Source: Niveispirillum sp.
GTDB lineage: Bacteria > Pseudomonadota > Alphaproteobacteria > Azospirillales > Azospirillaceae
Assembly: GCF_017996735.1 (NCBI RefSeq)
Contig: NZ_JAGOGJ010000020.1
Coordinates: 1-64,000, forward strand
Reading direction: 5' to 3'
DNA length: 64,000 nucleotides
Position 1 is the first letter of the stretch. The number at the start of each line of letters is the position of its first letter. Positions 1 to 8,219 of the stretch are shown here, in pieces. Made by a program: the position numbers and the translations under genes. The notes beneath the pieces are model-generated. The model worked only from the letters and a program-made list of their open reading frames with translations. It did not search any database and was not told the DNA's origin.

Positions 1-100
1 ATTCCCAATTGACGCGCCTGGAACGGCTATTCTCGTGGCCGATATCCTGTTTTCGTGACGATATAGCTTTCGCATATCTCCATCTCCAAATGACTAAACA

Positions 101-119
101 ATACCATATTGCACTGTAT
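101..119. promoter_or_regulatory. TetR-type operator, site E
   Basis: ATACCATATTGCACTGTAT matches the 19-bp palindrome ATACAGTA-YTG-TACTGTAT that recurs through the first 16 kb, at 16 of 19 positions. It lies 85-103 bp upstream of the DUF885 start at 204, a spacing like that of the other copies. Bases 1-203 otherwise show no gene. Confidence 0.6.
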
Positions 120-203
120 GGAGTGTTGCCATACGCTTGCGTCATCACGGGGGCGATGCGCACCTTGCCGGCATCGCGGCCATTGATCGGAAGAGGATGA
201 GAT

Positions 204-1898
204 ATGGCCGACACGAGGCTGCACGAACTCGCCGACCGCTACTGGGCATTCCAGCGGGAGGAGTTCCCTTTGATCGGCATTCAGGCGGGCCAGCCGGCCG
301 CTGGTGATCTGCTGCTGCGCGATGCGCCAGCCGATCATCTGCGCCGTGCCGCCTGGGCCGACCGGGTGTTGCCGGAACTGGATGCCATCGATCCACGGGG
401 CCTGGATAGCGGCGATCGGACGACCCATGCGCTGCTGCGCCGTGAACTGGCTGCCTATGGCGAACTGGTGGCCTGCGGCGGGCATTTGCGGCCATCGCTC
501 TATCCGATGGGGCCGGACTTCAAGTTGACTTGCTGGGCCAGCGCCACGGTTCTGTCGAACCTGCCCGAGGCCCGGCGCTATCTGGCCCGCCTGTCCGCTG
601 TGCCCGCCGCACTGGCTGGCCTGTGTGAGACGTTACGGGCGGGGCGGGAGCGTGGGTTTCGTTACCCGCAACTGGTTATCGATCGGGCCGTGGCCCAGGT
701 ACGCGGCTCCCTGGCCGTGCCTGTGGCTGAACATCCGTTCGCGTTGCCCCTGCGCCGCATGGCGGGGCGCATCGCCGCCCGTGCCCCCGTGGTGGAGCAG
801 GGGCTGGCGCTGATCAATGACCAGATCTATCCAGCGCTGCAAGCCTATGCCAACTTCCTGGCGCGAGAACTGCGCGAGGGGACGCGGACCAGCGTGGCCT
901 GCACCGACGATATCGACGGAGATGCCCATTACCGCTTCCTGGTGGCGCAGGCGACGACGCTTGAACTCTCGCCCAAGGAGATCCATGCCCTGGGCCTTGC
1001 CGAGGTGGACCGGATCAGTGCCCGGATGCTGACGGTCGCGGCGGCAGCGGGCTGGCCCGGCGATCTTCCGGGCTACCGTGCCTCATTGCAGGCCGACCCG
1101 TCGCAATATGCTACCAGCGCCGACATGCTGCGGACGGAAATGGAGGTGCTGTGCAAACGCATCGACGCCCGCATCCCGGAATTTTTCGGCCGCCTCCCGC
1201 GTGCCACCTTTGGCGTTAACAGCATCCCGGTGGCGATTTCCGAGAAGATGCCGCCGGCCTATGCCCAGCCCAATCCCGCCGATGGCAGCGCAGCCGGCGT
1301 GCTGTGGATCACGTCCGTGCCGGGGAAGCTGCCGCGTTATGCACATGCACCCATCGTTCTGCATGACGCCTGGCCCGGTCATCTCATGCAAATGGCCCTG
1401 ACCCAGGAGATGAAGCACCTGCCGCCGTTCCGCCGTTACGGCGCCCATCGTTATGCGGCATGCCTGAAGGGCTGGGCGCTTTATTGCGAGCAGTTGGGCG
1501 CGGAGATGGGCCTTTATGACACGCCGGAGAAACGCTATGGCCGCCTGGAGATGGAGATGTGGCGCGCCGTGCGGCTGGTGGTCGATACGGGGCTGCATGC
1601 ATTGGGCTGGAGCGGTGAGCGGGCCGTTGCATTTTTTGAAAAACACATGTCGATGCCACGGTCCACCGTCGAGGCGGAGGTCGATTGCCATGTCGCGATG
1701 CCGGCCCAAGCCCTGGCCTATCAGCTTGGCAATCTGAAATTCCGCGAAATCCGGCAGCGGGCGGAGGAGGCCCTGGGCGACGGGTTCGACCTGCGACGCT
1801 TTCACGACGCGCTGCTGGCGCTCGGGCCGGTTCCGCTGCGGATGCTGGAGGGGTTGATGGCCGACTGGACAGCCCGCCAGACGGTGCGTGCCGCCTGA
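204..1898 (+). CDS. DUF885-family (putative zinc peptidase-like) protein
   Basis: This 564-residue protein belongs to the DUF885 family, whose members are often annotated as carboxypeptidase- or dipeptidase-like metalloproteins. The family's two signature blocks are recognisable: H387-D-A-W-P-G-H393, equivalent to HE-x-x-PGH, and K422-G-W-A-L-Y, equivalent to EGWALY. Both acidic positions are changed (E to D, E to K), so metal binding may be altered. No signal peptide is visible, suggesting a cytoplasmic enzyme. The ATG at 204 follows an AGAGGA ribosome site. An operator copy at 101-119 places the gene with the TetR-controlled genes downstream. A role in peptide or ester cleavage is inferred from context; the family assignment is more secure than the activity. 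Confidence 0.75.
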   Translation: MADTRLHELADRYWAFQREEFPLIGIQAGQPAAGDLLLRDAPADHLRRAAWADRVLPELDAIDPRGLDSGDRTTHALLRRELAAYGELVACGGHLRPSLYPMGPDFKLTCWASATVLSNLPEARRYLARLSAVPAALAGLCETLRAGRERGFRYPQLVIDRAVAQVRGSLAVPVAEHPFALPLRRMAGRIAARAPVVEQGLALINDQIYPALQAYANFLARELREGTRTSVACTDDIDGDAHYRFLVAQATTLELSPKEIHALGLAEVDRISARMLTVAAAAGWPGDLPGYRASLQADPSQYATSADMLRTEMEVLCKRIDARIPEFFGRLPRATFGVNSIPVAISEKMPPAYAQPNPADGSAAGVLWITSVPGKLPRYAHAPIVLHDAWPGHLMQMALTQEMKHLPPFRRYGAHRYAACLKGWALYCEQLGAEMGLYDTPEKRYGRLEMEMWRAVRLVVDTGLHALGWSGERAVAFFEKHMSMPRSTVEAEVDCHVAMPAQALAYQLGNLKFREIRQRAEEALGDGFDLRRFHDALLALGPVPLRMLEGLMADWTARQTVRAA

Positions 1899-1963
1899 CG
1901 GGCCGCCTGTGGCTATTGACCTGGCGGCGCGGTTGCGTCGATGCCGCCACGGTTGGTGGGTTG

Positions 1964-3007
1964 TCAGGGCTTGCGTCCAAAGCATGCGCGCAGAAAGCTG
2001 AACCAGGCGGGTAAGGCTCCCGTCAGGTGAGTTTCCAGCGCGATGAGTTCGGATGAAACCTGCAAATTGGGCAAGGGATTCAGCGAAGTCTGGGCAAGCA
2101 GCTCACTCGTGCCGCGGGCGGTGACCCACTGATAGATGCCCGGTTGTGTCAGTTCGCGCACGCCAAGGGTGACATGCAGCCGACGCCCCGAATAGTCCTG
2201 TTTCGAAGCGACGGCCTGCCTGTAAAGCTGGAATATCTGGCTATCTTTCTCAACAATCCCAGGGCTGCCGGCTCCGATGCATTTGAAGAGGGCTGATTGT
2301 TTGATCGCGACATAAGTTGTAAATAAGCCACCATAGGAATAACCCCAGAGGCCGATATTGCTCGCATCGATCCGGAAGGTCTTTGCCAATTGGGGATGCA
2401 GCTCCTGTTCGAGAAAGGCGAGGAACTTATCGGCGGCCTGGCTGGCGAACATTGCCAGATAGCGACGACCTTCGTCTTGCGACAGGCGCCCGGCTTTCAC
2501 AGCGGGCTCAACGGTTTGGCGTATTATCTCAGGCACGGCTTCACCCGGCGGGGTCAGGTCGCGCATGCGCAGCCAAGCCCATGCATGGCTTTCTGGTTTG
2601 GAATAGCCCACGGATACAAGGATGAAGGGGAGTTGGGGTGACAGGGCGTCGCCTTGTCCCGCCTGATGAAATGGCGCAGTCGTCGGGAAGAAGAGGTTTC
2701 CATCCATCTGATAGATGATTGGATAGCTTGTGCTGTTGTCGGCACTGTATTGCGCTGGCAGCGTCACCCAGGCGGCGAAACGTGCGTTGGCTATTTTTGA
2801 GTCGATTTCGAAGTAACGCGTTGACGGAAACAGGGCATCGAACGACGGCGCGGATTCCATAAGACCGGCGGGGCCCATGGCCGCGGACGGTGCCGGGCCC
2901 GCCGGTTCGGCGGCGGCCATGCGTGCCGGCAGGGTCGTCGCCGCAGCGGCAAAAAGGGCGCTGGCGCCGGTCGACAAGGCGGATCTGCGATCGATAGGTT
3001 TATCCAT
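1964..3007 (-). CDS. Exported alpha/beta hydrolase (esterase-like, COG2819 type)
   Basis: 347 residues. The N terminus carries an Arg-Arg-Ser motif (residues 7-9) followed by an Ala-rich stretch ending near AAAEP, suggesting Tat or Sec export. The fold resembles ferri-enterochelin-esterase-type hydrolases; the nucleophile elbow G-Y-S224-Y-G-G is intact and a C-terminal LETH may supply the histidine. It is probably a periplasmic or outer-membrane-associated esterase or peptidase acting on whatever the preceding TonB receptor brings in. It follows that receptor on the same strand after 98 bp, so it is likely cotranscribed. The start at 3007 has a strong GGGAGGGAG ribosome site. The substrate cannot be read from the sequence. 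Confidence 0.75.
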   Translation of the reverse strand: MDKPIDRRSALSTGASALFAAAATTLPARMAAAEPAGPAPSAAMGPAGLMESAPSFDALFPSTRYFEIDSKIANARFAAWVTLPAQYSADNSTSYPIIYQMDGNLFFPTTAPFHQAGQGDALSPQLPFILVSVGYSKPESHAWAWLRMRDLTPPGEAVPEIIRQTVEPAVKAGRLSQDEGRRYLAMFASQAADKFLAFLEQELHPQLAKTFRIDASNIGLWGYSYGGLFTTYVAIKQSALFKCIGAGSPGIVEKDSQIFQLYRQAVASKQDYSGRRLHVTLGVRELTQPGIYQWVTARGTSELLAQTSLNPLPNLQVSSELIALETHLTGALPAWFSFLRACFGRKP

Positions 3008-3076
3008 GGGCTCCCTCCCGGTTGGATTGCTGTTTCAGGGCTTCAGCCGGTCGCCGTCGCTGTCACGAAAATCGAC

Positions 3077-3095
3077 GACCGGCCGAGACCGGCCG
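3077..3095. repeat. Tandem 9-bp repeat in the receptor-esterase spacer
   Basis: GACCGGCCG occurs twice (3077-3085 and 3087-3095), one base apart, between the receptor stop and the esterase start. The units are partly self-complementary and could form a short mRNA structure. No function is assigned. Confidence 0.4.
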
Positions 3096-3105
3096 TCAAA
3101 TTCGA

Positions 3106-5253
3106 TCAGAATTTCGCGCTGGCGCGGATGCCCCAATAGCGGGGGTCGCCGTAGACCGACCCGGCCGACGGCGCGCCGAACTGGGCCAGGGCGGATTTGG
3201 CCAGCCAGTCCGTGACGTAGGTCTTGTCAAACAGGTTGCGCGCGAAGAGCGATATCCGATAACGCGGCCAGACCAGTGATACGCTGGCATCGACCAGATT
3301 ATAGGCATCGCGGGTCGGGCAAGGCCCGAACACCGCCGCTTCACCGCAGAAGTGGGTCGGTCCGACACCGTTGACCGCGCCACTGAATTCAAGCGAAAGC
3401 ACGTCGGACACGGGTTCGGTGTAGGTGGCGGCGAGGCGATAGCTCCATTTCGGCGCACGCTGGAACTGCTCGTCAACATTGCCGATACCGGGTGCGATGT
3501 TGGGCGACAGGACGGTCGGCGTTACCGGGTTATAGCCGCCGTTCGCCTCCAGCAGCAGCTCAGGCGTTATGCGATAGGAGCTGTCGACCTCCACACCGTA
3601 GGATCTGACCTTACCGACAGGAACGGTGACGACGCGCGGTCCGATCGGTGTCGGGACGGTCGCTGCTGCGTTGAAGGATTGTGCATCGATATAGAACACG
3701 GCAACGGAAACATTGCCACGTTGCTCGTCGAAACTGCTCTTGAAGCCGGTCTCATACGACCACAGCGTCTGGTTGGGGAACGTCCTCTGCGGACTGGTCG
3801 TGTTGGCCAGCGGGGCGTTGAAGCCGCCCTGCGTGAATCCCTTGCTGACGGATGCGTAAATCTGCGTTTCGGAATTGAACAGGTAGCGCGCTGTCAACTT
3901 GGGCTGAAGGCCGTGAAATTTGGCGCTGATCGATGGGCTCGCCAGCGGCTGCAGTTCCGATTTGATTTCGTCGTAGCGGACGCCGCCGCCCACCACGACA
4001 TGGTCACTCAGCGTATATTCCAGATCCGTGAACCCTGCGGTGGCCGTATATTCGGTTGTCGGATTGCCTTGGAATATCGATGTGCCGCCAAACGCGACAC
4101 CGCCGAGCAGGTTGCCGCAGGAACCGCAATCTCCGGATTTGCCGTGGTTGTAATAAATCCCCGCCAGCCACTTGAACGGTCCATCGCCGGTCGATTGGGC
4201 GCGCACTTCCTGGCTGAAATCGTCCAAGGCGCCTGTCCCGCGCACGGCGAAAAAGTCGGACGGGCCCATGTCGGCGTCGTTGGTGTCGCTGAATTTCTGG
4301 GTGTTGTAGGCTGTCGTACCGACCACATCAAACGCGTCGGCGGAGTAGGTGATCTTGCCCGAATAACTGTCGCTGCGCAGCCGGCTTTCCGATCGACTGC
4401 CCGCGAGTACGCCTGCCGGGGCGCCAAATGTCGGGGTCAACAGCAGCCGGCCGTGCTTGTCGTTGATGTCGGATACCTGATGATAAAGGAACGACGGCCC
4501 CAGCTTGTTTAGGTGGGAATATTTCAGATCGAGCGAAAGATTGCTGGCGGGCGTGATCGTCACACGACCCGTGAAGGCTTCGTAGTCGTCGCGGTCGGCA
4601 TTGCTGCCGTCGCTGAAATTGCGAAAGCCTGAGCGCCGCTGGATCGCGCCGGACAGACGAGCCGTAACCAGATCTTCGATGATGGGTCCGGCAACGGTCG
4701 CTGAACTTCGTCTGGTCCCAGCGTTGCCCACTTCGGCGTTGACCTCGGCTTCGGCCTGGTTCGTCGGGGCGCGGGTGACATAGCTGATCGCGCCTGAATA
4801 GGCGTTGCGTCCATAAAGTGTGCCCTGTGGGCCTTTCAGTACCTCGACCCGTTCAAGATCGAACAGCGGAATGGCGAAGGCCACGGCCGAGGGCTGGTAG
4901 ACGCCATCGATGTAAAGGCCGACACCCGGCACGCCCAGGCCGCGCATCGTCACCGAAATTCGATTGACCCGCGGCGACGTGATGAAGAAGTTCGGGAGCC
5001 TGGACGACAGATCGCTGATCGTCATATTGCCCTTGGCCGCCAAGTCTCTCGATGAAAAGACTTCGATCGTCGCCGGGATGTCGAGAATTTTTTCCTCGCG
5101 CTTGCGCGCCGTGACGACAATTTCCTCAAGCATGACCGGGGATTCGGCCGCCTGATCTGTCGGATTGGATTGCGCTACATCCTGTGCGAGCGCGGATTGC
5201 ATTGGTAGGACGCTGGCATAAGCCAGAAGCAAGGCCTTTTTGTGCATTCGCAT
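3106..5253 (-). CDS. TonB-dependent outer-membrane receptor
   Basis: 715 residues with a signal peptide (MHKKALLLAYASVLPMQSALAQ), a TonB-box-like segment (EEIVVTARKREE), a plug domain containing the RVEVLKGPQGTLYGRN motif, a beta-barrel and a C terminus ending in Phe, as in porin-type outer-membrane proteins. This is the sphingomonad/Caulobacter type of receptor for large organic ligands rather than an obvious siderophore receptor. It heads a two-gene unit with the exported esterase at 1964-3007. The start at 5253 has a GGGGAGA ribosome site. A weak copy of the TetR operator (5315-5333) lies 62-80 bp upstream. The ligand is unknown. Confidence 0.9.
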   Translation of the reverse strand: MRMHKKALLLAYASVLPMQSALAQDVAQSNPTDQAAESPVMLEEIVVTARKREEKILDIPATIEVFSSRDLAAKGNMTISDLSSRLPNFFITSPRVNRISVTMRGLGVPGVGLYIDGVYQPSAVAFAIPLFDLERVEVLKGPQGTLYGRNAYSGAISYVTRAPTNQAEAEVNAEVGNAGTRRSSATVAGPIIEDLVTARLSGAIQRRSGFRNFSDGSNADRDDYEAFTGRVTITPASNLSLDLKYSHLNKLGPSFLYHQVSDINDKHGRLLLTPTFGAPAGVLAGSRSESRLRSDSYSGKITYSADAFDVVGTTAYNTQKFSDTNDADMGPSDFFAVRGTGALDDFSQEVRAQSTGDGPFKWLAGIYYNHGKSGDCGSCGNLLGGVAFGGTSIFQGNPTTEYTATAGFTDLEYTLSDHVVVGGGVRYDEIKSELQPLASPSISAKFHGLQPKLTARYLFNSETQIYASVSKGFTQGGFNAPLANTTSPQRTFPNQTLWSYETGFKSSFDEQRGNVSVAVFYIDAQSFNAAATVPTPIGPRVVTVPVGKVRSYGVEVDSSYRITPELLLEANGGYNPVTPTVLSPNIAPGIGNVDEQFQRAPKWSYRLAATYTEPVSDVLSLEFSGAVNGVGPTHFCGEAAVFGPCPTRDAYNLVDASVSLVWPRYRISLFARNLFDKTYVTDWLAKSALAQFGAPSAGSVYGDPRYWGIRASAKF

Positions 5254-5314
5254 CTTGATCTCCCCATGTTCTGTTCAGTGGATTTTTTGACGGTTCCCCC
5301 GTTCCCTGGCTTCA

Positions 5315-5333
5315 GATCAGAGTTGCACCGTGT
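5315..5333. promoter_or_regulatory. Weak TetR-type operator, site F
   Basis: GATCAGAGTTGCACCGTGT keeps the central TTG and about 11 of 19 consensus bases. It is weak alone, but its distance to the receptor start (62-80 bp) equals that of the strong site upstream of the second receptor. Confidence 0.3.
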
Positions 5334-5402
5334 GATGGAGAGCAGCCCGATATCCGCCACAGGATCGTCATCGAGGATGATGAGGTCGGCACGGGTCCCA
5401 GG
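5334..5402 (-). pseudogene. Remnant of an amidohydrolase C terminus
   Basis: On the minus strand this segment reads PGTRADLIILDDDPVADIGL, the C-terminal signature of amidohydrolases of the imidazolonepropionase/Xaa-Pro dipeptidase group. The intact relative at 12460-13698 has PGAYADLIVVDGDPLREIGL at the same place. A stop codon lies about 20 codons upstream and no catalytic part is present, so this looks like a relic of a lost or duplicated amidohydrolase. A chance match is possible. Confidence 0.45.
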
Positions 5403-5505
5403 TGCGGTGCAGACAAGCTGTCGTTTGTCCGCAGAGCGCAGCCGTCCCCCAGGTCAGCGGTCTCATGTCAGCGCTTCTTCGCGGCGCAGCATTGGCACCG
5501 GACGC

Positions 5506-6813
5506 TCAGCTCTCGGCGTCTGCCCTCATTGTCCGACCGGCCAGCAGAAAGCAGATGCCGCCCGGCAGCAGGGCTGCAAAGGCGATCAGCATGGCAATCC
5601 GCAAGCCCATCGCAGTGCCAAGTTGTGCGCCGAAACCGTCACTGAGGACGCCAGTGAGTACCGGCCCGCCGCTCAGGCCGATGGAATTCATCACGAAATA
5701 CAGCAGCGCAATTGCCGTCGCCCGGCGCGGCGATCCGCAGACAATATGGACGCCGGCGAAAAGGGAAGGGCCCGCGCCGAAGATCAGGCAGCCGCCGATC
5801 AAGGCCGCAATGACAAAGACGTTGAAATCGTGGGTAAGCAGCGCGACGAGATAGGCCGGCAGCGCCGCGATCATCAGCAACCCTGTCAGCAAGGGTACCG
5901 CCGCCGGAGTGCGGCGTCCCAGGCGGTCGGTCAGGTATCCGCCAGCAACCGCACCGACGATCGCAGTGACCGCCGATATCGAGCCGTAGACCGCACCGGC
6001 ATGGGACAGCGACAAACCGAAACTGCGCACGAGGTGTGACACGACGAAGATCAGCGCGCCGTAGCTGACGATACCGTAGAATCCACCGCCTGTGATCTGC
6101 CACAGAAAACTGGGCTTGCGGGCCAGCGCCGTGATCGAGGGGCGAAGTTGCTCGCCGGCAGCCTGTGTGCGCGCCCGCGGCAACATGTGGCGCGGCTCAA
6201 GCAGGCAGCGGCTGGCGATGATCGCAACCAGCAGACTGGACAAGCCGAAGATCACGAACATGGCACGCCAGCCGAACAGACTGGCGATCTGCGCCCCGCC
6301 AATCAATGCTGCCGCATAGCCTGCCACTCCCGCCATGGCGAAGATCCCGATGGCCTTGCCCCGTTCCTGCGGCGGAAAATAATCGGCGATCAGACTCTGC
6401 GAGGTCGGCAACGCTCCGGCTTCCCCACCCCCGACGGCGAGGCGGGCGAAGAACATCTGTACAAAATTCTGCGCAGCGCCACAGATCGCGGTCATCAGGC
6501 TCCAGAAGGTGATCGAGATCGTGATGATCAGCTTGCGATTGCCGCGGTCGGCCCATCGGGCGATCGGCAGGCCGAGCGTTGCGTAAAACAAGGCAAAAGC
6601 AACGCCGGTCAGCAATCCCATCTGGGTGTCGGTGGCATTGAATTCGGCTTTGATCGGTTCGATCGCGACGGTCATGATCTGGCGATCGACATTGCTGACG
6701 GTTGAGACCAGGAACAGCACGGCCAGCATCTTCCAGCGCTGCCGCAACGAAAAGAGCTGCCATGGCTGCGGCGGAGATGGCGGGTTCGTGGAGGCTGAGG
6801 GTTGGCTGGTCAT
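5506..6813 (-). CDS. MFS transporter (organic anion/aromatic-acid-like)
   Basis: 435 residues with about 12 hydrophobic segments typical of the major facilitator superfamily. It has a GLPIARWADRGNRK loop between helices 2 and 3 and a second-half DRLGRRT motif, resembling sphingomonad carriers annotated as spinster- or hexuronate-type. The start ATG overlaps the stop of the FAD oxidase (ATGA at 6810-6813), so it is the last gene of the unit receptor 9898-12111, hydrolase, oxidase, MFS. It probably carries an intermediate released by the exported hydrolases across the inner membrane. The substrate is not identifiable. Confidence 0.85.
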   Translation of the reverse strand: MTSQPSASTNPPSPPQPWQLFSLRQRWKMLAVLFLVSTVSNVDRQIMTVAIEPIKAEFNATDTQMGLLTGVAFALFYATLGLPIARWADRGNRKLIITISITFWSLMTAICGAAQNFVQMFFARLAVGGGEAGALPTSQSLIADYFPPQERGKAIGIFAMAGVAGYAAALIGGAQIASLFGWRAMFVIFGLSSLLVAIIASRCLLEPRHMLPRARTQAAGEQLRPSITALARKPSFLWQITGGGFYGIVSYGALIFVVSHLVRSFGLSLSHAGAVYGSISAVTAIVGAVAGGYLTDRLGRRTPAAVPLLTGLLMIAALPAYLVALLTHDFNVFVIAALIGGCLIFGAGPSLFAGVHIVCGSPRRATAIALLYFVMNSIGLSGGPVLTGVLSDGFGAQLGTAMGLRIAMLIAFAALLPGGICFLLAGRTMRADAES

Positions 6814-8219
6814 CAGTTCGACTTGAAGATCTTGCCGGGATTGAACATCCCCCGTGGATCGAGAGCGCGCTTGATCTGGTACATCACATCGACAGCCTCG
6901 CCGAGTTCGTCGACCAGTGCCTCCTGCTTACCCAGACCGATGCCATGTTCGCCGGTACAGGTCCCGTCCATCGACAGCGCCCGCGCAACCAGGCGGGTGT
7001 TGATCGCCTCGACTTCTTCCCATTCGGCCGGAGCGTCGGGATCGAGTGCGAAGACGACGTGGAAATTGCCGTCGCCGACATGACCGCAGATGGTCGCTGG
7101 CACCGATGCGGCGTCGAGATCGCGCTTCGTTTGGGAAATGCAGTCCGCCAGCCGGCCGATGGGCACGCAGACGTCGGTCGCCCAGCCGACCGATCCGGGG
7201 CGCAGCCCCAGGGTTGCGTAATAGGCCTCATGACGGGCCTTCCACAGGCGCGTTCGCTCTTCCGCCTGGGAGGACCAGGCGAAGGCGCCGCCGCCATTCG
7301 CCGCAGCGATCTCCCCGACCATCGAAACCTGCTCGTCCACCGCAGCCTGTGACCCGTGAAACTCCAGGAACAAGGTTGTCTTCTCGGGATAGTCGAGCGT
7401 CGACCAGCGATTGACGGCCCGCATCTGCGCATCGTCGAGAAGTTCCGCCCGGGCCAGCGGCACGCCGAGCTGTATCGCCTCGATCACCGTCCTTGCGGCC
7501 CCGTCCAGGGTCTCGAACCCACAGACCGCCGACGCGATGATATCGGGGATGGGATGCAGGCGCAGCGTCACCTCGGTGATGATGCCCAGCGTGCCTTCGG
7601 CCCCGACGAACAGGCGGGTCAGATCGTAACCCGCGGCCGATTTCCGCGCGCGCCGCGCGGTGCGGATATCGCGTCCGTCCGCCGTGACGACGCGCAGACT
7701 AAGCACCGCCTCGCGCATCGTTCCATAGCGGACGGCATTGGTGCCTGACGCGCGTGTCGAGGCCATGCCGCCGATCGTCGCGTCGGCACCGGGATCGACC
7801 GGGAAAAACAGTCCCTGGTCGCGAAGATGGTTGTTGAGCGCCACCCGCGTCACCCCGGCTTCGACGGTGACGTCGAAATCCTCGGCATTGACGGCGAGAA
7901 CGCGGTTCATCCGGCTCATGTCCAGAGAAATGCCCCCGGCGACCGGAAGGGCCTGGCCTTCGATCGAGGTGCCGGCGCCGAATGCCGTCAGTTTGATGTC
8001 ATGCGCCGCGCACAGCCGGACAACGAAGATGACATCCTCGGTGCTCTCGGCGAAAACCACCGCGTCGGGCAGGCTTGGGGCGAAATGGGTTTCGCTGCTT
8101 CCATGTTGGGACCGGATCGCCTCCGCATAGCTCACGCGGTCGCCGAGCGTCCCGTCGAGCGCTTCGCGCGCCGCACGGGACAAGCCGCCCGACGGCGGCA
8201 GGCTTTTGACTTCCTTCAT
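6813..8219 (-). CDS. FAD-linked oxidase, D-lactate dehydrogenase/glycolate oxidase (GlcD) family
   Basis: 468 residues from the ATG at 8219 (MKEVKSLPPSGG), which overlaps the TGA of the upstream hydrolase. An N-terminal FAD_binding_4 domain (residues about 40-220, with FGAGTSIEGQ) precedes the FAD-oxidase C-terminal domain with HVGDGNFH and CTGEHGIGLGK, the usual substrate and metal signatures of D-2-hydroxyacid dehydrogenases. It likely oxidises a D-2-hydroxy acid to a 2-oxo acid, passing electrons to cytochrome or quinone. The open frame extends upstream to 8468 but that part is overlapping hydrolase sequence. Being between an ester hydrolase and an MFS carrier suggests the hydroxyacid comes from an ester or depsipeptide. 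Confidence 0.85.
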   Translation of the reverse strand: MKEVKSLPPSGGLSRAAREALDGTLGDRVSYAEAIRSQHGSSETHFAPSLPDAVVFAESTEDVIFVVRLCAAHDIKLTAFGAGTSIEGQALPVAGGISLDMSRMNRVLAVNAEDFDVTVEAGVTRVALNNHLRDQGLFFPVDPGADATIGGMASTRASGTNAVRYGTMREAVLSLRVVTADGRDIRTARRARKSAAGYDLTRLFVGAEGTLGIITEVTLRLHPIPDIIASAVCGFETLDGAARTVIEAIQLGVPLARAELLDDAQMRAVNRWSTLDYPEKTTLFLEFHGSQAAVDEQVSMVGEIAAANGGGAFAWSSQAEERTRLWKARHEAYYATLGLRPGSVGWATDVCVPIGRLADCISQTKRDLDAASVPATICGHVGDGNFHVVFALDPDAPAEWEEVEAINTRLVARALSMDGTCTGEHGIGLGKQEALVDELGEAVDVMYQIKRALDPRGMFNPGKIFKSN

